NCBI GenBank assembly: GCA_964582085.1
Contig: CAZOPV010000025.1
Location: 40,797-104,796, forward strand
Source: JADGNF01 sp964582085
GTDB taxonomy: Archaea > Thermoproteota > Bathyarchaeia > Bathyarchaeales > Bathycorpusculaceae
Reading direction: 5' to 3'
Length of the DNA stretch: 64,000 nt
Each line of letters begins with the position of its first letter. The stretch's first letter is position 1. This document shows, in pieces, positions 8,780-17,599 of the stretch. A model generated the notes under the pieces. The model was given only the letters and a program-made list of their open reading frames with translations, was not told the DNA's origin and made no database searches. The translations under genes were made by a program, and so were the position numbers.

Positions 8780-9103
8780 ATGAGCGAAGATAGTTTTGTT
8801 CCAGTGGCAAACGAAAATGACCTGAAAGATGGTTCCATGAAACTCTACAATGTATCAGGCAGAAGTATTCTTTTGGCGAGACGAGGTGACCAAGTTTACG
8901 GTGTTTCAAATCGTTGCCCCCACATGGGTTGTTCTCTATCGAATGGACGACTTAACGAGTACATCGTGATTTGTCCTTGCCATGGCTGGAGCTTTGACAT
9001 ACGTAACGGACAATATCAGAGGTCTAAAGACATAACGCTTCAGACATACAAATGCAAAATCCAAAACGGGAAAATATACGTTAGCTTGCCTGACGAAGTT
9101 TAA
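8780..9103 (+). CDS. Small Rieske [2Fe-2S] ferredoxin
   Basis: The protein has 107 residues with both Rieske ligand boxes, NRCPHMGC (Cys and His) and ICPCHGWSF (Cys and His). It has no membrane anchor, so it is a soluble Rieske ferredoxin of the NirD or dioxygenase-ferredoxin type. It is likely an electron carrier, possibly to the peroxiredoxin encoded 35 bases upstream. No partner oxygenase or nitrite reductase is in view. Confidence 0.9.
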   Translation: MSEDSFVPVANENDLKDGSMKLYNVSGRSILLARRGDQVYGVSNRCPHMGCSLSNGRLNEYIVICPCHGWSFDIRNGQYQRSKDITLQTYKCKIQNGKIYVSLPDEV

Positions 9104-9209
9104 TTATTGAGTGATAAACGCCTGCAAGAATTCAAAACGATGATTTTTTCTCTTTTTTTTGAAACAGACGTTGGTTGGTGGTATAATTAGAGCTTCTCTG
9201 AACTTAATC

Positions 9210-9220
9210 TTAAATATAAG
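9210..9220 (+). promoter_or_regulatory. TATA box of the fwd operon
   Basis: TTAAATATAAG lies 29 bases before the ATG at 9249, predicting a start of transcription near 9240. This argues against the longer open frame that begins at 9159. Confidence 0.55.
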
Positions 9221-9248
9221 CACTGAAATTCTATTGATAAGGTCGGAC

Positions 9249-9653
9249 ATGATGATGCAACAAAAATTGCATGTAACTTTGCTTACGGGCAGAACAATAG
9301 AACAAGGCGTAGGTAAAGAGTACGGTAAATCCTCGTCTGAATATTATGAAGCATGCTCAATGGTTTACATGGACGCAGAGGATATGAAAAAGCTAGGCGT
9401 AAAAAACGGTGCTCATGTTTTGGTGACAACCCCACGTGGGTCAGTTGTTCTAAGAGCCGTAAAATATCCGCGTAGTGCCACACCTGGATTAATTTACATT
9501 CCATATGGACCTTGGGCTAACGCGTTAGTCAACGACTCAACTACCAGTATCGGTATGCCGTCATTCAAGGGAATACCTGCAGAAGTTGAAGTTGCCCCTG
9601 ACCAGCCTGTTTTGAGTCTAGAGGAACTTTTGAAGAATGAGTTTGGGAGGTAA
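9249..9653 (+). CDS. fwdD: Formylmethanofuran dehydrogenase subunit D
   Basis: This is the small molybdopterin-dinucleotide-binding subunit. The family motif VTLLTGRTIEQGVGKEYG is followed by a double-psi barrel with MDAEDMKKLGVKNGAHVLV and GLIYIPYGPWAN. It caps the Mo/W cofactor in the complex that reversibly turns CO2 and methanofuran into formylmethanofuran. There are ATGs at 9249, 9252 and 9255; the TATA box position supports this cluster rather than 9159. It overlaps fwdB by 17 bases and is the first gene of the operon. Confidence 0.9.
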   Translation: MMMQQKLHVTLLTGRTIEQGVGKEYGKSSSEYYEACSMVYMDAEDMKKLGVKNGAHVLVTTPRGSVVLRAVKYPRSATPGLIYIPYGPWANALVNDSTTSIGMPSFKGIPAEVEVAPDQPVLSLEELLKNEFGR

Positions 9654-11130
9654 AAAGAAATTGTCTGTTATTAATGCTGTAACCTGTCCAATATGTGGTT
9701 GTTTGTGTGATGACATAGAAGTTACAGTTGTAAACAACGAAGTTGTTAAAGTGAAGAATGGTTGTGCAGTCTGCGAAGCCAAGTACATGGGCTATAAAAG
9801 CGAACACAGAATCCGTCAACCTTTGATTCGCAAAGACGGCAAACTTGTTCCTGTATCCATGGATGAGGCTATTCACAAAGCCGCCGAGATACTTGCTAAA
9901 GCCAACTATCCGGTTTTGTATGGTTGGAGTTCAACTAATTGTGAAGCTCAACGGGTCGGTGTCGAACTAGCTGAGGAAGTTGGCGGAGTTCTTGATAATA
10001 CGGCAGTGGTCTGTCATGGGCCATCACTTATGGGTACACAAGAAGTTGGTATTCCAACCTCTACTTTGGGACAGATTCGCCATCGCGCTGATTTGATTAT
10101 TTATTGGGGTTGTGATCCTTGGAGTGCACATCCACGTCACCTTGAAAGATACACCTCTTTCACAGAGGGACGATTTGAAGAAAGCGAATGGAAGTCTTAT
10201 ATAAATAAAGTTAAAGCTGTTGCAGGCAAAAAGAAGTTACTTAGTGCACAAAGGGTGGATCCACACAAGAAACCACATGAAACTGTTGCTGAATCTGTGG
10301 TTTTCAATAAACCTCCAGAGACACTGCAAAAAGAAGGGCGCAAACTTATAGTCATCGACGTTAGAAAAAGCATGACTGCTGAAATGGCGGATTACTTTAT
10401 TCAAGTTCAACCAGGCAAAGATTACGAACTTATGCAGGCAATCAGAGCTTTAATTAAAGACGAAGAATTAGATGTTGACCAAGTTGCAGGAGTTCCGGTT
10501 GAATACCTACGAGAAGTTGTTGACGTTCTCGTTAACTGTAAATTTGGAGTTATATTCTTCGGTATGGGTCTTACTCAATCTGCTGGAAAATTCAGAAACA
10601 TAGAGGTTGCCATATCGCTTACGCGTGACCTTAATGCGCGGACAAAGTTCCTTATCATGCCCATGAGAGGGCACTTCAATGTTAGCGGAGCCAACATCGT
10701 TTCTGCTTGGCAAAGTGGTTATGCCTTTGGCGTTGATTTCTCATTGGGTTATCCACGTTATAATCCAGGTGAAACAACTTCCATGGATGTTCTGTTACGT
10801 GGGGAGTCCGATGCCACTTTGGTCATTGCAGCTGATCCTGGTGCTACATTTCCGAAGAGGGCAATACAGAACATGGTTAAGCATCCTTTAATTGTTATTG
10901 ATCCACACATGAACGCCACGGCTATGCTAGGCGATGTTGTTATACCCTCGGCATTTGTTGGTATAGAGGTTGAAGGCACTGCATATCGTATGGATAATGT
11001 GCCTTTACCGCTAAAGAAGGTTGTTGAACCTCCTCCAGGTATTCTATCTGACGAGGAAATTCTGAAGAGAATTCTTAAAGAAGTTAGGATCATCAAATCA
11101 AAGAGCAGTGAGAAAACGGAGGTTGCCTAA
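9637..11130 (+). CDS. fwdB: Formylmethanofuran dehydrogenase subunit B (catalytic, Mo/W)
   Basis: The 497-residue catalytic subunit begins with a [4Fe-4S] motif (CPICGCLCDDIEV), then a molybdopterin oxidoreductase fold. The metal-ligand region is AVVCHGPSLMGTQ, where a Cys rather than selenocysteine ligates Mo or W. Later pterin-binding segments (YWGCDPWSAHPRH, AADPGATFPKRA) are present. It reduces CO2 to formate, which FwdA then condenses with methanofuran. It overlaps fwdA by one base (TAATG). fwdE/F/G are not in the window. Confidence 0.95.
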   Translation: MSLGGKKKLSVINAVTCPICGCLCDDIEVTVVNNEVVKVKNGCAVCEAKYMGYKSEHRIRQPLIRKDGKLVPVSMDEAIHKAAEILAKANYPVLYGWSSTNCEAQRVGVELAEEVGGVLDNTAVVCHGPSLMGTQEVGIPTSTLGQIRHRADLIIYWGCDPWSAHPRHLERYTSFTEGRFEESEWKSYINKVKAVAGKKKLLSAQRVDPHKKPHETVAESVVFNKPPETLQKEGRKLIVIDVRKSMTAEMADYFIQVQPGKDYELMQAIRALIKDEELDVDQVAGVPVEYLREVVDVLVNCKFGVIFFGMGLTQSAGKFRNIEVAISLTRDLNARTKFLIMPMRGHFNVSGANIVSAWQSGYAFGVDFSLGYPRYNPGETTSMDVLLRGESDATLVIAADPGATFPKRAIQNMVKHPLIVIDPHMNATAMLGDVVIPSAFVGIEVEGTAYRMDNVPLPLKKVVEPPPGILSDEEILKRILKEVRIIKSKSSEKTEVA

Positions 11131-12824
11131 TGGCGGAGATGTTAGTAAAGAACGGCTTTGTTTTCGATCCCCTCAACAAGATTAACGGCGAAAAAATGGA
11201 CATAGCCATAAAAAACGGAAAAATTGTGGAAAGTGTTAACGAGCATAAAGCCAAAAAAATTGATGCTGCCGGTTTAACTGTGATGCCTGGTGGTGTTGAT
11301 ATCCACACACATATTGCAGGTGGAGAAGTAAATACCGGGCGCATGATCAGACCTGAAGATCACGTTAAGGACGCTGTGAGCAAGACGTCCATAACGAGGT
11401 CAGGTACTGGTTATTCTATTCCTTCCACATTTGTTACTGGTTATCGCTACTCAAAAATGGGTTATACTACTGTTATGAATCCTTCTATGGCGCCGTTAGG
11501 CGCAAAACATACACACGAGGAATTAAACGACATACCCCTTTTGGATAAAGCCACTTTTCCTTTGATTGGGGATTGGTGGTTTGTTCTTGAGCATCTTCAA
11601 AGGGGTGATTTGGAAGGTTGTGCACGGCATGTTGCGTGGATGCTAGAAACTACAAAGGGTTACGCCATAAAGATTGTGAACCCTGGTGGTTTGGAGTCAT
11701 GGGGTTTTGGGAGTAACGTTCACAGCATAGATGACGTGGTTCCCAATTTCGACATTACCCCACGTGATATTATGTGTGGGCTTGCCAAAGTGAATAAAAT
11801 GTTGAATTTGCCTCACTCCATTCATTTACACACCAATAATCTTGGAATGCCGGGCAACTATGTTACTACGTTGGAAACTATGAGGGCTCTGGAAGACATA
11901 CCTACAGATGGTAGACCTGTTTGCCACATCACGCACTTGCAGTTCAGTAGCTTTGCTGGTGACAGCTGGGGAAACATGAAATCTGCCGCAGAAGAAATTT
12001 CCAAGTATATAAATGCACACAACCACATGACTTTTGATATGGGACAAATAATTTTCACCGATACCACAACTATGACGGCTGACGGTCCATTCGAGTTTAC
12101 GCTTTACCAACTCAGTGGTCACAAATGGGTCAACACTGATGTGGAAACCGAAACAAGCGGAGGCATAATCCCGATGCATTATAAACGCACAAGTGCAGTT
12201 AACGCTTTGCAATGGTCAATTGGGTTGGAGCTTGCGTTGCTGGTCGAGGATCCGTGGAAAATGTTCATGACTACCGACCACCCGAACGCTGGACCTTTTT
12301 TTGCTTATCCCAAAATTATGGCGTGGCTGATCAGCAAAAAAGCACGGATGGCAACCTTGAAGAAGTGTCACAAGAAAGCTCAAAAGAGAAGCCTACTTCC
12401 ATCGATTAAACGTGAATTGGACCTATATGAACTTGCTATAGTAACCCGGGCAGGTCAAGCCAAGGCACTGGGGCTCAAAAACAAAGGTCATTTAGGTGTG
12501 GGAGCTGATGCGGATATAGCCATCTACGACATCAACCCGGAAAAAATGGATATAGCTAAAAGTTACAAGACTGCTCGCAGGGCCTTCGACAGCGCAGCAT
12601 ATACAATCAAAGATGGCAAAATTGTGGTGAAAGACGGCGAAGTTGTACAACATGCTGATGGCAGAACCATGTGGCTTGACGTGAAAACCGCGGAGCAGTT
12701 AACAGTAGACGAAGAAATGAAACGCAAGTTCAAACAGTACTGGACAGTTGAATACGAAAACTATCCAGTATATGATCACTATGTTAAAGTCCCTGAAGTA
12801 ATAACTGTAAAGGCGAGCGTCTAA
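11130..12824 (+). CDS. fwdA: Formylmethanofuran dehydrogenase subunit A (amidohydrolase)
   Basis: This 564-residue metal-dependent amidohydrolase has the zinc site HTH in GGVDIHTHIAGG, the carbamylated-Lys region GYAIKIVNPGG, further His ligands in HSIHLHTNNLG and CHITHLQFSS, and the Asp in MTTDHPNAGPF. In the known complex it attaches formate delivered through an internal tunnel to methanofuran. It is of normal family length and is followed by fwdC after one base. Confidence 0.96.
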   Translation: MAEMLVKNGFVFDPLNKINGEKMDIAIKNGKIVESVNEHKAKKIDAAGLTVMPGGVDIHTHIAGGEVNTGRMIRPEDHVKDAVSKTSITRSGTGYSIPSTFVTGYRYSKMGYTTVMNPSMAPLGAKHTHEELNDIPLLDKATFPLIGDWWFVLEHLQRGDLEGCARHVAWMLETTKGYAIKIVNPGGLESWGFGSNVHSIDDVVPNFDITPRDIMCGLAKVNKMLNLPHSIHLHTNNLGMPGNYVTTLETMRALEDIPTDGRPVCHITHLQFSSFAGDSWGNMKSAAEEISKYINAHNHMTFDMGQIIFTDTTTMTADGPFEFTLYQLSGHKWVNTDVETETSGGIIPMHYKRTSAVNALQWSIGLELALLVEDPWKMFMTTDHPNAGPFFAYPKIMAWLISKKARMATLKKCHKKAQKRSLLPSIKRELDLYELAIVTRAGQAKALGLKNKGHLGVGADADIAIYDINPEKMDIAKSYKTARRAFDSAAYTIKDGKIVVKDGEVVQHADGRTMWLDVKTAEQLTVDEEMKRKFKQYWTVEYENYPVYDHYVKVPEVITVKASV

Positions 12825-12825
12825 A

Positions 12826-13641
12826 ATGATAGTCTTAACTCCCCTCAAAAAATTTCAGTTTCCCATCCATGCAGAGTGCATAAACCCTGATATTTTTCAA
12901 GGGAAATCTTTGGAGGACATTTTTTCTTTACATGTGTGGGAAGGCAATAAACAAAAGAAACTTGGGGATCTTTTCAAAATCGAGGAAACTGCTGTTGAAA
13001 CACCTCATATAACCATCAACGGCGATGTGAGCGAAGTTCGACGTATTGGTCAAGGCATGAAAAATGGTGAAATCGTAATCAACGGTGACGCAGGGATGCA
13101 TACAGGCGAAAAAATGGCGGGTGGAAAAATTACAATAAATGGCAACGCAGGTGGCTGGACAGGTAGCTCCATGAAAAAAGGTTTAATTGAAATTCACGGT
13201 AACGCCGGCGACTATTTGGCTTCACCTTACCGCGGGAGCGCTGAAGGTATGCGCGGCGGCAAAATAGTGGTCGATGGAGATGTCGGCAGCGACTCAGGAT
13301 GTTATTTGCATGGTGGCCTAATTAAAATTAAAGGCAACGCCGGTCCGTTCCTTGGGTTCCATATGAGTGACGGAACAATTCGCGTAGAAAAGAACGCAGG
13401 AGGAAGACTTGGAGCGAGCATGACTGGCGGAAAAATTGTGGTTTCAGGTACTGTCGATGAACTCATGCCTACTTTCACAATAGACGGCATAAAGCCAAAA
13501 GTAAAAATCGACGATGCCGAAACAGCTCAGGGTCCATTCTACGTTTTCTTGGGCGACTTAGCAGAAAAAGGCAACGGCAAACTTTTCATATCCAAAGCTA
13601 ATAATGCTCAATTAGGCCCAATATACGAAAAGTACCTGTAG
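12826..13641 (+). CDS. fwdC: Formylmethanofuran dehydrogenase subunit C
   Basis: This is the structural beta-helix subunit, homologous to the C-terminal domain of glutamate synthase. Seven or more repeats of the G-x-x-G-x-x-x-G type are visible (GQGMKNGEIVINGDAG, TGEKMAGGKITINGNAG and so on), stacking over residues 60-220. It holds FwdA and FwdB together. It is fourth in the operon, with mch following after 14 bases. Confidence 0.95.
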   Translation: MIVLTPLKKFQFPIHAECINPDIFQGKSLEDIFSLHVWEGNKQKKLGDLFKIEETAVETPHITINGDVSEVRRIGQGMKNGEIVINGDAGMHTGEKMAGGKITINGNAGGWTGSSMKKGLIEIHGNAGDYLASPYRGSAEGMRGGKIVVDGDVGSDSGCYLHGGLIKIKGNAGPFLGFHMSDGTIRVEKNAGGRLGASMTGGKIVVSGTVDELMPTFTIDGIKPKVKIDDAETAQGPFYVFLGDLAEKGNGKLFISKANNAQLGPIYEKYL

Positions 13642-13655
13642 GGTGCGGCAATACC

Positions 13656-14621
13656 TTGCATGAATTTTTAAGTGTAAACAGGTTGGCGTGGAAGCTCACT
13701 GAGAAATTTTTGGTCAACCCTGATTTTTATAGTGTATGTTGCACAAAAACTAGCGCAGGCGCAACCGTAGTTGATGCCGGCGTCAAAGCAGCCGGCGGAT
13801 TTCAAGCGGGGAAGCTCCTCACCGAACTTTGCTTAGGTGGCATAGGCAAAGTTCAATTAGACTTTAAAACATATGGAGACATAACTTTTCCTTCTATAAC
13901 GGTCTCAACAGACCATCCTGCCATTGCAACTTTGGGTTCACAGTTCGCTGGATGGCGCATAAAAGAGCCAGATGGCTCAATAGCCATAGGGTCAGGTCCT
14001 GCTCGGGCATTATCCCTCAAGCCTAAAGACATTTACGACGAAATTGAATACAAGGACTCTTCAGACTGTGCTGTCTTAACTTTGGAAAGTAATTGTTTGC
14101 CCTCAGATTTGCTCATTGAAAAAGTCACAGTAGCCTGTAATATTAAAGCTGAAAACTTGGTTGTGGTGGTAGCTCCCACGGCGAGTATTGCTGGTTTAAC
14201 TCAGGTCTCAGGTAGAGTCGTAGAGGTGGGGATTCATAAACTTCGCACGTTAGGTTTAAGCCCCAAAGTTATCAAGTACGCTTGCGGTTATGCTCCCATC
14301 CCTCCTGCAGGTAACAATTTTGAAGTTGCCATGGCTCGCACCAATGATGCTATACTCTATGGCGGAACCGTTTACTGTGTTGTTGACTACGATGACGAGG
14401 CGACGCTACAAAAAATTGTAAAGCAAGCCCCCTCTAAAATGTCTAAGGACTATGGTAAACCTTTTCTGCAGATTTTCCTTGAGGCGGACCGCGACTTCTA
14501 CAAAATCGATCATAACCTCTTTGCGCCTGCCGCTCTTATTGTTAACAATGCAAAAACTGGTAACGTGTTTAAAGCCGGCGAAAATAATCCCGCAGTTCTC
14601 GTGGAATCTTTAGGGCTCTAA
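13656..14621 (+). CDS. mch: Methenyltetrahydromethanopterin cyclohydrolase
   Basis: The 321 residues match the usual Mch length. Family segments include KTSAGATVVDAGVKAAGGFQAG, TDHPAIATLGSQFAGW, GSGPARALS and VAPTASIAGLTQVSGRVVE. It interconverts formyl- and methenyl-tetrahydromethanopterin, two steps after formylmethanofuran. The start is a TTG with GGGTG about 11 bases upstream; no in-frame ATG is nearby. The formyltransferase (ftr) that joins the two enzymes is not in the window. Confidence 0.95.
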   Translation: MHEFLSVNRLAWKLTEKFLVNPDFYSVCCTKTSAGATVVDAGVKAAGGFQAGKLLTELCLGGIGKVQLDFKTYGDITFPSITVSTDHPAIATLGSQFAGWRIKEPDGSIAIGSGPARALSLKPKDIYDEIEYKDSSDCAVLTLESNCLPSDLLIEKVTVACNIKAENLVVVVAPTASIAGLTQVSGRVVEVGIHKLRTLGLSPKVIKYACGYAPIPPAGNNFEVAMARTNDAILYGGTVYCVVDYDDEATLQKIVKQAPSKMSKDYGKPFLQIFLEADRDFYKIDHNLFAPAALIVNNAKTGNVFKAGENNPAVLVESLGL

Positions 14622-14644
14622 TTTTGACTTTTTTAATTTCTTAT

Positions 14645-15238
14645 TTAGAGTTTAAGGTTCTTTTTTACAGTATTTGCTACGATGTGTCCTATAGGCACAG
14701 TGTAGAGTGCAAGTGTTGAATTGAATAGTGCTATCAGAGGAATAGCTGCTACTATTGCCGTTTCAGGCATTGCGTACCCGATCGGTGGTTCATACCTCAA
14801 CACTGCATAATTTACAACAGTCATTAACGCTGTCCTGAACATCACACCTAAGATTGTAGCGGCGGTTATCTGAATTGTCTGCTTTTTTAATGTTGCTTTT
14901 GTCGTTTTAGCTGGATCGTTTTTGATATTAAATAACTTGTAAGAAACATAAATCCCAAATAACATTGACAGTACTGCAACAAAGTTGTAGAAGGGTCCCG
15001 TAATGAGTGCCCCTGGAAAAACTGCAATCAAAATTATCATGTTCATTAATGCAATAGCGATTGATGACCTGAAGCTGATTAATGCAAAAGCAGCTACAAT
15101 TGGTATTTCCCATATTTGGTAATACAAAAAAGGTGCGTAGGGTGCAGGGATAGCTATTCCTGTGAAAGCTGGATTAAGTGCTACGGTGATTGCTGCAAGA
15201 ACTATTATTAGTGTAAATTTTTTGGTGTTCATGTTCAT
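14645..15238 (-). CDS. ECF-transporter S-component-like membrane protein, substrate unknown
   Basis: This 197-residue protein has five to six hydrophobic helices with short loops, the size and layout of ECF vitamin transporter S-components (IIVLAAITVALNPAFTG at the start, a Lys-rich segment in the middle). S-components bind a vitamin or metal and use a shared EcfA/EcfT module, which is not adjacent. No riboswitch is visible upstream, so the ligand stays open. It lies convergent to mch. Confidence 0.6.
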   Translation of the reverse strand: MNMNTKKFTLIIVLAAITVALNPAFTGIAIPAPYAPFLYYQIWEIPIVAAFALISFRSSIAIALMNMIILIAVFPGALITGPFYNFVAVLSMLFGIYVSYKLFNIKNDPAKTTKATLKKQTIQITAATILGVMFRTALMTVVNYAVLRYEPPIGYAMPETAIVAAIPLIALFNSTLALYTVPIGHIVANTVKKNLKL

Positions 15239-15353
15239 CGACTTAACCTGTCAGATTTAATTATTTAAGAGTAGCTACTCATATAAGAGTAACAAATTTT
15301 GAGTTTAAAACTAAATAAAGGGTGCTCCTATATGATTTCAATAGTGAAAAACG

Positions 15354-16601
15354 TTGCCGCAACTCCTCCAGTTCTCCACCAGCGAAGTAAAAGCTTGGCT
15401 TGAAAAGGAAACAAACCCTACCTTAATTCCAATACAGAGTCAAGTCCAAAAGCACCTCACCAACATGCACACTGGGCTTCAGAACCTTTTAGAAGCCAGT
15501 AAAATGCTCTTTGATAATAGTCAAGCTGAGATTGACAAGCGAAACATGAAGGTTTACAACCGTGCGCGCGCCCTCAACAAGTTGGCGCTCCTTTTCATTG
15601 AACGAATAAAAAAATTAAAAACACCCCAAGTCGTTACCTACGACAGCCTCAGCATTTTTGCTCAAGATATACAAAAAGCGTTAACCGTCACCGAAATTGA
15701 CATCAAAAATTGGTTTCAACATATCTCTCCATTCTTCATAATGGATCGCAGAAAATTCCTCTCCGTTTACGAAAAAACAAAATTAATTTTTGGCAACTTC
15801 AACAATTTTTTAACGCGGGAATACGTAAAAACTAAGAGTCTTCAACAGACCTTCCAGTTGATTGGTGAATTGCAAACCTTAGAAAAGCAATTATCCGCCG
15901 TTGAAGTGCAAAAAACTAATCTAAAAAACGAGCGCTTACAAATCAAACGAGAAGTAGCTACTTTGGAACACCAGGTCACGGCTTTAACCGCTAAAATTAG
16001 TCTTGAACAAATCACGCGACTTAGCGCTGAAATTGAAGGCTTAAATAACCTGTTGAAACAGCAACTACGGCATTTACAGAAACCGTTTATAAAAATGCAA
16101 GCCCTTGCTAGTGTGAGTAGTAGTTCAGGTTTAAATCCTGATGAACTTAAAAAAGTCGGTTTATATTTGGAGAATCCCTTTGAAGCTATTATAACCGAAG
16201 AAGCTAGTTTACCCGTACTTAAGGAGATTTTACAAAAGCTTTTGAAATTACTCAGCCAAGATACGCTGAAGCTGAAGCCTGATAAAGCCCGCAAAGCCGA
16301 ACAAACGATAACTGACATATTAAAACATGATGCATTAAAGACTTTCCACGGTAAATGCGTTGATGTTGCTGCCCGACGAAGACAACTTGAAGGCTCAACT
16401 GAACTGGGAGAAGCCAAACTTCGCTTGTCTTCGCTTCAGCAGCAGATTGATCAGTTGAAGGCTCGGTATGTGAATCTGGAGACCGATGAAGTTGCTAAAG
16501 AGAAAAGCTGCGTGGAGTTAGTGGAGAAAATCCGTAACCACAAAAAAGCAGTTGAAACAAGCATACTTAACTATCTGGGCAAACAAGTGCGGTTATCTTA
16601 G
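15354..16601 (+). CDS. Coiled-coil protein of unknown function
   Basis: I do not recognise this 415-residue protein. It is soluble and almost entirely helical, with a heptad-rich stretch at about residues 165-240 (LQTLEKQLSAVEVQ and LEHQVTALTAKISLEQ) and another near the C-terminus (LRLSSLQQQIDQLKARY). The start is a TTG, since a stop at 15345 closes the frame just upstream. It lies 83 bases before the ATP-grasp ligase gene and may share its promoter. Confidence 0.75.
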   Translation: MPQLLQFSTSEVKAWLEKETNPTLIPIQSQVQKHLTNMHTGLQNLLEASKMLFDNSQAEIDKRNMKVYNRARALNKLALLFIERIKKLKTPQVVTYDSLSIFAQDIQKALTVTEIDIKNWFQHISPFFIMDRRKFLSVYEKTKLIFGNFNNFLTREYVKTKSLQQTFQLIGELQTLEKQLSAVEVQKTNLKNERLQIKREVATLEHQVTALTAKISLEQITRLSAEIEGLNNLLKQQLRHLQKPFIKMQALASVSSSSGLNPDELKKVGLYLENPFEAIITEEASLPVLKEILQKLLKLLSQDTLKLKPDKARKAEQTITDILKHDALKTFHGKCVDVAARRRQLEGSTELGEAKLRLSSLQQQIDQLKARYVNLETDEVAKEKSCVELVEKIRNHKKAVETSILNYLGKQVRLS

Positions 16602-16684
16602 TTTGGTTTTCTATCCCTCGGAAACTTTAAGAGGCTAATCAGTTTAGCTCTTTTGGCAGAAAAACACGCACAGGATGAATCTGT

Positions 16685-17578
16685 TTGAAGATCGGCATTG
16701 CAACCCGAAACATGGAAGCGTGGAGTAGCACCCAAGTGAGGGAGGCCCTATCCAGACGCGGTATACCTTATGTCTGTTTCACTTTCCCTAAACTGGTTTC
16801 CCAGATTGGACACAAACCCTACTTCCGAGTTAAAGACGTAAACCTGCAGAATGTGAGCTTGATAGAAGATCTAGATGCCCTTATCATACGTCCTATCGGC
16901 CGCGGTAGTTTAGAAGAATTAGTTTTCCGCATGGATATGCTCTACAAACTTGAACGTGAAGGATTCTATGTGTTGAATCCTGCGGAAGCAATAGAGCATT
17001 GTGTCGACAAATATGACATACTCGCTATTCTCGAGGATAACGGTGTTCCTGTGCCGCGGACTTTCGCTACCGAGAGCGTAAACGAAGCAGTAGCGGCTTT
17101 TGAGGAATTGGGCGGTGATGTAGTAGTTAAACCTATTTTTGGCTCCAGAGGAATTGGTGCAACGCGAGTGGTGGACAAGGAAATTGCCAACACAGTCTTT
17201 AATGCTATTGCTTTTCAACACGGTGTCATTTATCTGCAGGAATTTGTTCCTCATGGACGCAGTGACATACGGGCTTTTGTCATAGGCAACCGTGTTATTG
17301 CGGCGATGCGTCGTGTTGCCGAGGGTTGGAAAACCAACTACAGTCAGGGTGCACGACCTGCGCCAACGACTTTGAGTAAGGAGTTTGAAGAGTTGGCTGT
17401 GAAAGCGGCAAAAGCGGTGGGCTGCAAAGTTGCAGGTGTCGATATCCTTGAGGGTCCAGATGGTCCAAAGATTTGTGATGTTAACAGTCAACCTGGTTGG
17501 AAGGGCTTGCAGGTGGTAACTAAGGTTAACATAGCTGAGGAAATTGTGAATTTTTTGCTCTTGGAGCTGAAAAAATAG
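16685..17578 (+). CDS. mptN: RimK-type ATP-grasp ligase, MptN-like (tetrahydromethanopterin:L-glutamate ligase)
   Basis: The 297-residue ATP-grasp enzyme has VVVKPIFGSRGIGATRV (ATP loop), YLQEFVPHGRSDIRAFVIG and the metal-binding end ICDVNSQPGWKGLQ. MptN adds glutamate to tetrahydromethanopterin to form tetrahydrosarcinapterin; relatives LysX and RimK act on other substrates. The nearby fwd-mch genes favour the pterin substrate, but that is inference. The start is TTG; the ATG at 16675 is out of frame. Confidence 0.75.
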   Translation: MKIGIATRNMEAWSSTQVREALSRRGIPYVCFTFPKLVSQIGHKPYFRVKDVNLQNVSLIEDLDALIIRPIGRGSLEELVFRMDMLYKLEREGFYVLNPAEAIEHCVDKYDILAILEDNGVPVPRTFATESVNEAVAAFEELGGDVVVKPIFGSRGIGATRVVDKEIANTVFNAIAFQHGVIYLQEFVPHGRSDIRAFVIGNRVIAAMRRVAEGWKTNYSQGARPAPTTLSKEFEELAVKAAKAVGCKVAGVDILEGPDGPKICDVNSQPGWKGLQVVTKVNIAEEIVNFLLLELKK

Positions 17579-17599
17579 GGCAATGTCTGCCGTGTTTCT

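Noticed and set aside
9159..9248. Longer N-terminus for FwdD
   Set aside because: A TATA box at 9210 lies inside it, and FwdD proteins start near LHVTLLTGR.
15842..16417. 191-codon minus-strand open frame
   Set aside because: It is antisense to the coiled-coil gene and rich in Ser/Cys/Arg, as expected from a reverse reading of helix-coding DNA; no motif or start context.
16919..17491. 190-codon minus-strand open frame
   Set aside because: Shadow of the MptN-like gene, whose ATP-grasp motifs are clear.
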